Of a DNA stretch of 16,421 nucleotides, positions 14,783 to 16,421 are shown piece by piece. The stretch is from Deltaproteobacteria bacterium (GTDB lineage: Bacteria; Desulfobacterota; Desulfobacteria; Desulfobacterales; JAUVGT01), in NCBI GenBank assembly GCA_030593645.1, contig JAUVGT010000052.1, forward strand, positions 1 to 16,421, in the 5' to 3' direction. Under the pieces are notes generated by a model. It was not told where the DNA came from, did no database searches, and worked only from the letters and a program-made list of their open reading frames with translations. The translations under genes were made by a program, and so were the position numbers. Positions within the stretch are counted from its first letter, which is position 1. Every line of letters begins with the position of its first letter.

Positions 14783-16199
14783 ACAGCGTTATCCCATACG
14801 CCTTAATCTTGCTGAGCAAAGAAGGATGACTGATTTCAAGAAGCCTGGCAGCATGAGTACGATTCCCACCTGTTTCCCTGAGAGCCTTTATAATCAATTT
14901 TTCTTCGATAACCTTCTGTGCTTCCTTTAAAGAATGACCTTTAAAAAGTTGTTCCAGATCACCCTTATCCGACAATGCGCCGATTTCCGGCGGGAAATGG
15001 TCAGGTTTTAGTATAGTCTCGTCGGTCAGCACAATTGCCCGTTCAATTAAGTTTTCCAATTCCCTGACGTTTCCGGGCCATTGGTGCTTTTGAAATATCG
15101 ATATCACAGCGGGGTCGACACCAGCGACATGCTTATTGAATTTCTTATTGAATCTTTGAATAAAATGATGTCCCAAAAGCGGAAGATCCTCCATTCGTTC
15201 TCTGAGCGGGGGTAAATTAATGGTAAGAACATTAAGGCGATAAAAAAGGTCCTCACGAAAACGTCCCTGATGCACTTCTTCTTCAAGATTCTTTGATGTT
15301 GCTGTAATGACCCTGGCATCGATATTCTTCGTTTTGGAGTCACCGATCGGCCGGATTTCATTTTCCTGTAAAACTCGTAATAGTTTGACCTGAAGAACCT
15401 GAGGCAATTCACCGATTTCATCAAGAAATATTGTTCCATGATTCGCTTCTTCAAAAAGGCCCTTTTTATCCCTGTCAGCTCCCGTAAAAGCGCCTTTCTT
15501 GTACCCAAACAGCTCGCTTTCCAATAGGTTTTCCGGTATTCCTCCGCAATTAATGGGTACAAGGGGAAGCTTTGATCTCTCTCCATGGTAATGAATCCCC
15601 CTGGCAATCAGCTCTTTCCCGGTACCGCTTTCCCCAACAATCAAAACAGTTGTATCGTATTGAGCCACTTTTTCAGCCATTTGAAACACCGCTTTCATCG
15701 GTTTGCTTTGACCCACCATTTTACCAAAGCTGTTCCCCTCGTCAAGTTTCCGGATCTGTTCCTTTAGCCTGATATTTTCTTTTTTCAGGGCTTCCCGTTC
15801 TTCAGCCTTCTTAAGGGTCAATTTAACTTCATCACCTTTAAACGGTTTGGAAATATAATCATACGCGCCAAGTTTCATAGCCTGTATGGCGGTATCGATC
15901 GTACCATACGCGGACATCATAATAACTGTGGTATCACCAATTTTCCCCTTTGCCGCCTTTAAAAACTCCATCCCATCCATTTCCGGCATTTTAACATCAC
16001 ATAGAATAAAATCATACTCGCGCCTTTCCAGCATCTTCAAACCTTCCTTACCGTTTGCTGCGGTATCAACCGAATAATCCGCTTTACTCAATATAGAGGA
16101 AAGCATATGACGCATATTCTCTTCATCATCAATAACCAAAAGCGTTTTGGATTTCGTATTTTTTTCCATTTCCTTAATCATATTCACCGTAAAATTCAT
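14781..16199 (-). CDS. NtrC-family sigma-54-dependent response regulator
   Basis: Up to 472 residues, with a three-part layout. The receiver domain (about 19-130) has 'VIDDEEN' (acidic D24, D25), phosphoacceptor D68 in 'CDVKMPEMDG', S96 and K118. The AAA+ domain (about 160-400) has Walker A 'GESGTGKE' (189-196), the sigma-54 contact loop 'GAFTGA' (236-241), Walker B 'IFLDEIG' (257-263) and 'FREDLFYRLNV'. A Fis-type helix-turn-helix closes the protein (about 433-468). It should activate sigma-54 promoters when phosphorylated. A histidine kinase gene ends 30 nt upstream, so the two form a pair. The start is unresolved: ATGs at 16197-16199, 16179-16181 and 16167-16169 all lack a well-spaced Shine-Dalgarno. 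The outermost is given, but the last gives the family's usual N-terminus. Confidence 0.93.
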   Translation of the reverse strand: MNFTVNMIKEMEKNTKSKTLLVIDDEENMRHMLSSILSKADYSVDTAANGKEGLKMLERREYDFILCDVKMPEMDGMEFLKAAKGKIGDTTVIMMSAYGTIDTAIQAMKLGAYDYISKPFKGDEVKLTLKKAEEREALKKENIRLKEQIRKLDEGNSFGKMVGQSKPMKAVFQMAEKVAQYDTTVLIVGESGTGKELIARGIHYHGERSKLPLVPINCGGIPENLLESELFGYKKGAFTGADRDKKGLFEEANHGTIFLDEIGELPQVLQVKLLRVLQENEIRPIGDSKTKNIDARVITATSKNLEEEVHQGRFREDLFYRLNVLTINLPPLRERMEDLPLLGHHFIQRFNKKFNKHVAGVDPAVISIFQKHQWPGNVRELENLIERAIVLTDETILKPDHFPPEIGALSDKGDLEQLFKGHSLKEAQKVIEEKLIIKALRETGGNRTHAARLLEISHPSLLSKIKAYGITL

Positions 16200-16229
16200 T
16201 AAGTTGATTGTGTTGAAGTCATTTCACTT

Positions 16230-16421
16230 TTACTCTTCTGCATATAAGGGAAGTTCAATAATCACAGTCGTTCCTTTCCCGATCTCGCTTTGTGCCGTAA
16301 TCCTGCCGTTCAGGCTTTCAATGATCATGAAATTGACCCAAAGACCAAGCCCGGTTCCTTTACCGGGTTCTTTGGTGGTAAAGAACGGATCAAAAATGTT
16401 ACCGAGGTCTTCTTTCGGTAT
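16230..16421 (-). CDS. Sensor histidine kinase, C-terminal fragment (5' part beyond window)
   Basis: The minus-strand frame is open at the right edge and stops at TAA (16232-16230), giving the last 63 residues. They contain the end of a HATPase_c domain: 'IFDPFFTTKEPGKGTGLGL' holds the F box and the G2 box, followed by 'ITAQSEIGKGTTVIIELP', the last beta strands. The gene precedes the NtrC-type regulator on the same strand with a 30-nt gap. It is very probably its cognate kinase, an NtrB-like type. Sensor domains lie outside the window, so the signal is unknown. Confidence 0.9.
   Translation of the reverse strand: MPKEDLGNIFDPFFTTKEPGKGTGLGLWVNFMIIESLNGRITAQSEIGKGTTVIIELPLYAEE

Noticed and set aside
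15104..15607. Minus-strand frame of 167 codons inside the response regulator gene
   Set aside because: It is a shifted frame of the conserved AAA+ domain, with an improbable Arg-, Phe- and Lys-rich composition. The NtrC frame explains the DNA fully.

Overview
This is a moderately AT-rich bacterial chromosomal window. It probably comes from a Gram-negative anaerobe of the Desulfobacterales or a related Desulfobacterota lineage. This assignment is inference. It rests on the giant 2-hydroxyacyl-CoA dehydratase activase-type protein, the AsmA-like and LPP20-like envelope proteins, a divergent MurJ, an NtrC-type two-component pair, and a palindromic repeat with TTTCGTAAAAAGTC arms that I remember as common in that group. 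No rRNA, tRNA, CRISPR array, phage module or full insertion sequence was seen.

Layout. (1) 1-2010: the 3' end of an AsmA-like gene on + converges on a murJ-like lipid II flippase gene on -, with a hairpin between them. (2) 2011-9305: an AT-rich divergent promoter region, then a + strand run of perM-like transporter, a 1463-residue fused activase/dehydratase-like protein, and a UMF1-family MFS transporter. A 159-162 bp MITE-like palindrome sits exactly at the perM stop codon, flanked by a 9-bp direct repeat. Removing it in silico rebuilds a TAG stop at the same codon and a 20-bp gap to the next gene. (3) 9306-11674: an LPP20-like lipoprotein, a ribbon-helix-helix protein whose N-terminus resembles SeqA, a 54-residue coiled-coil mini-gene, and an IHF-alpha/HU protein. 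(4) 11718-13418 on -: a GH13_18 sugar phosphorylase, most like glucosylglycerate phosphorylase, behind a promoter region dense in palindromes. (5) 13739-14728 on +: fabH. It converges on an NtrC-type sigma-54 response regulator with a strong bidirectional terminator between them. The 3' end of the partner histidine kinase runs off the right edge.

The envelope genes (AsmA-like, MurJ, PerM, lipoprotein, FabH) are mostly housekeeping. The most distinctive items are the clean MITE insertion at a stop codon, the tandem activase that keeps both cluster-cysteine pairs but only one good ATPase motif, and the chromatin-protein neighbourhood (RHH, coiled-coil mini-protein, IHF) with a shared TATCA-N2-TGATA palindrome. 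Several start codons are shortened to methionines that have a proper Shine-Dalgarno.
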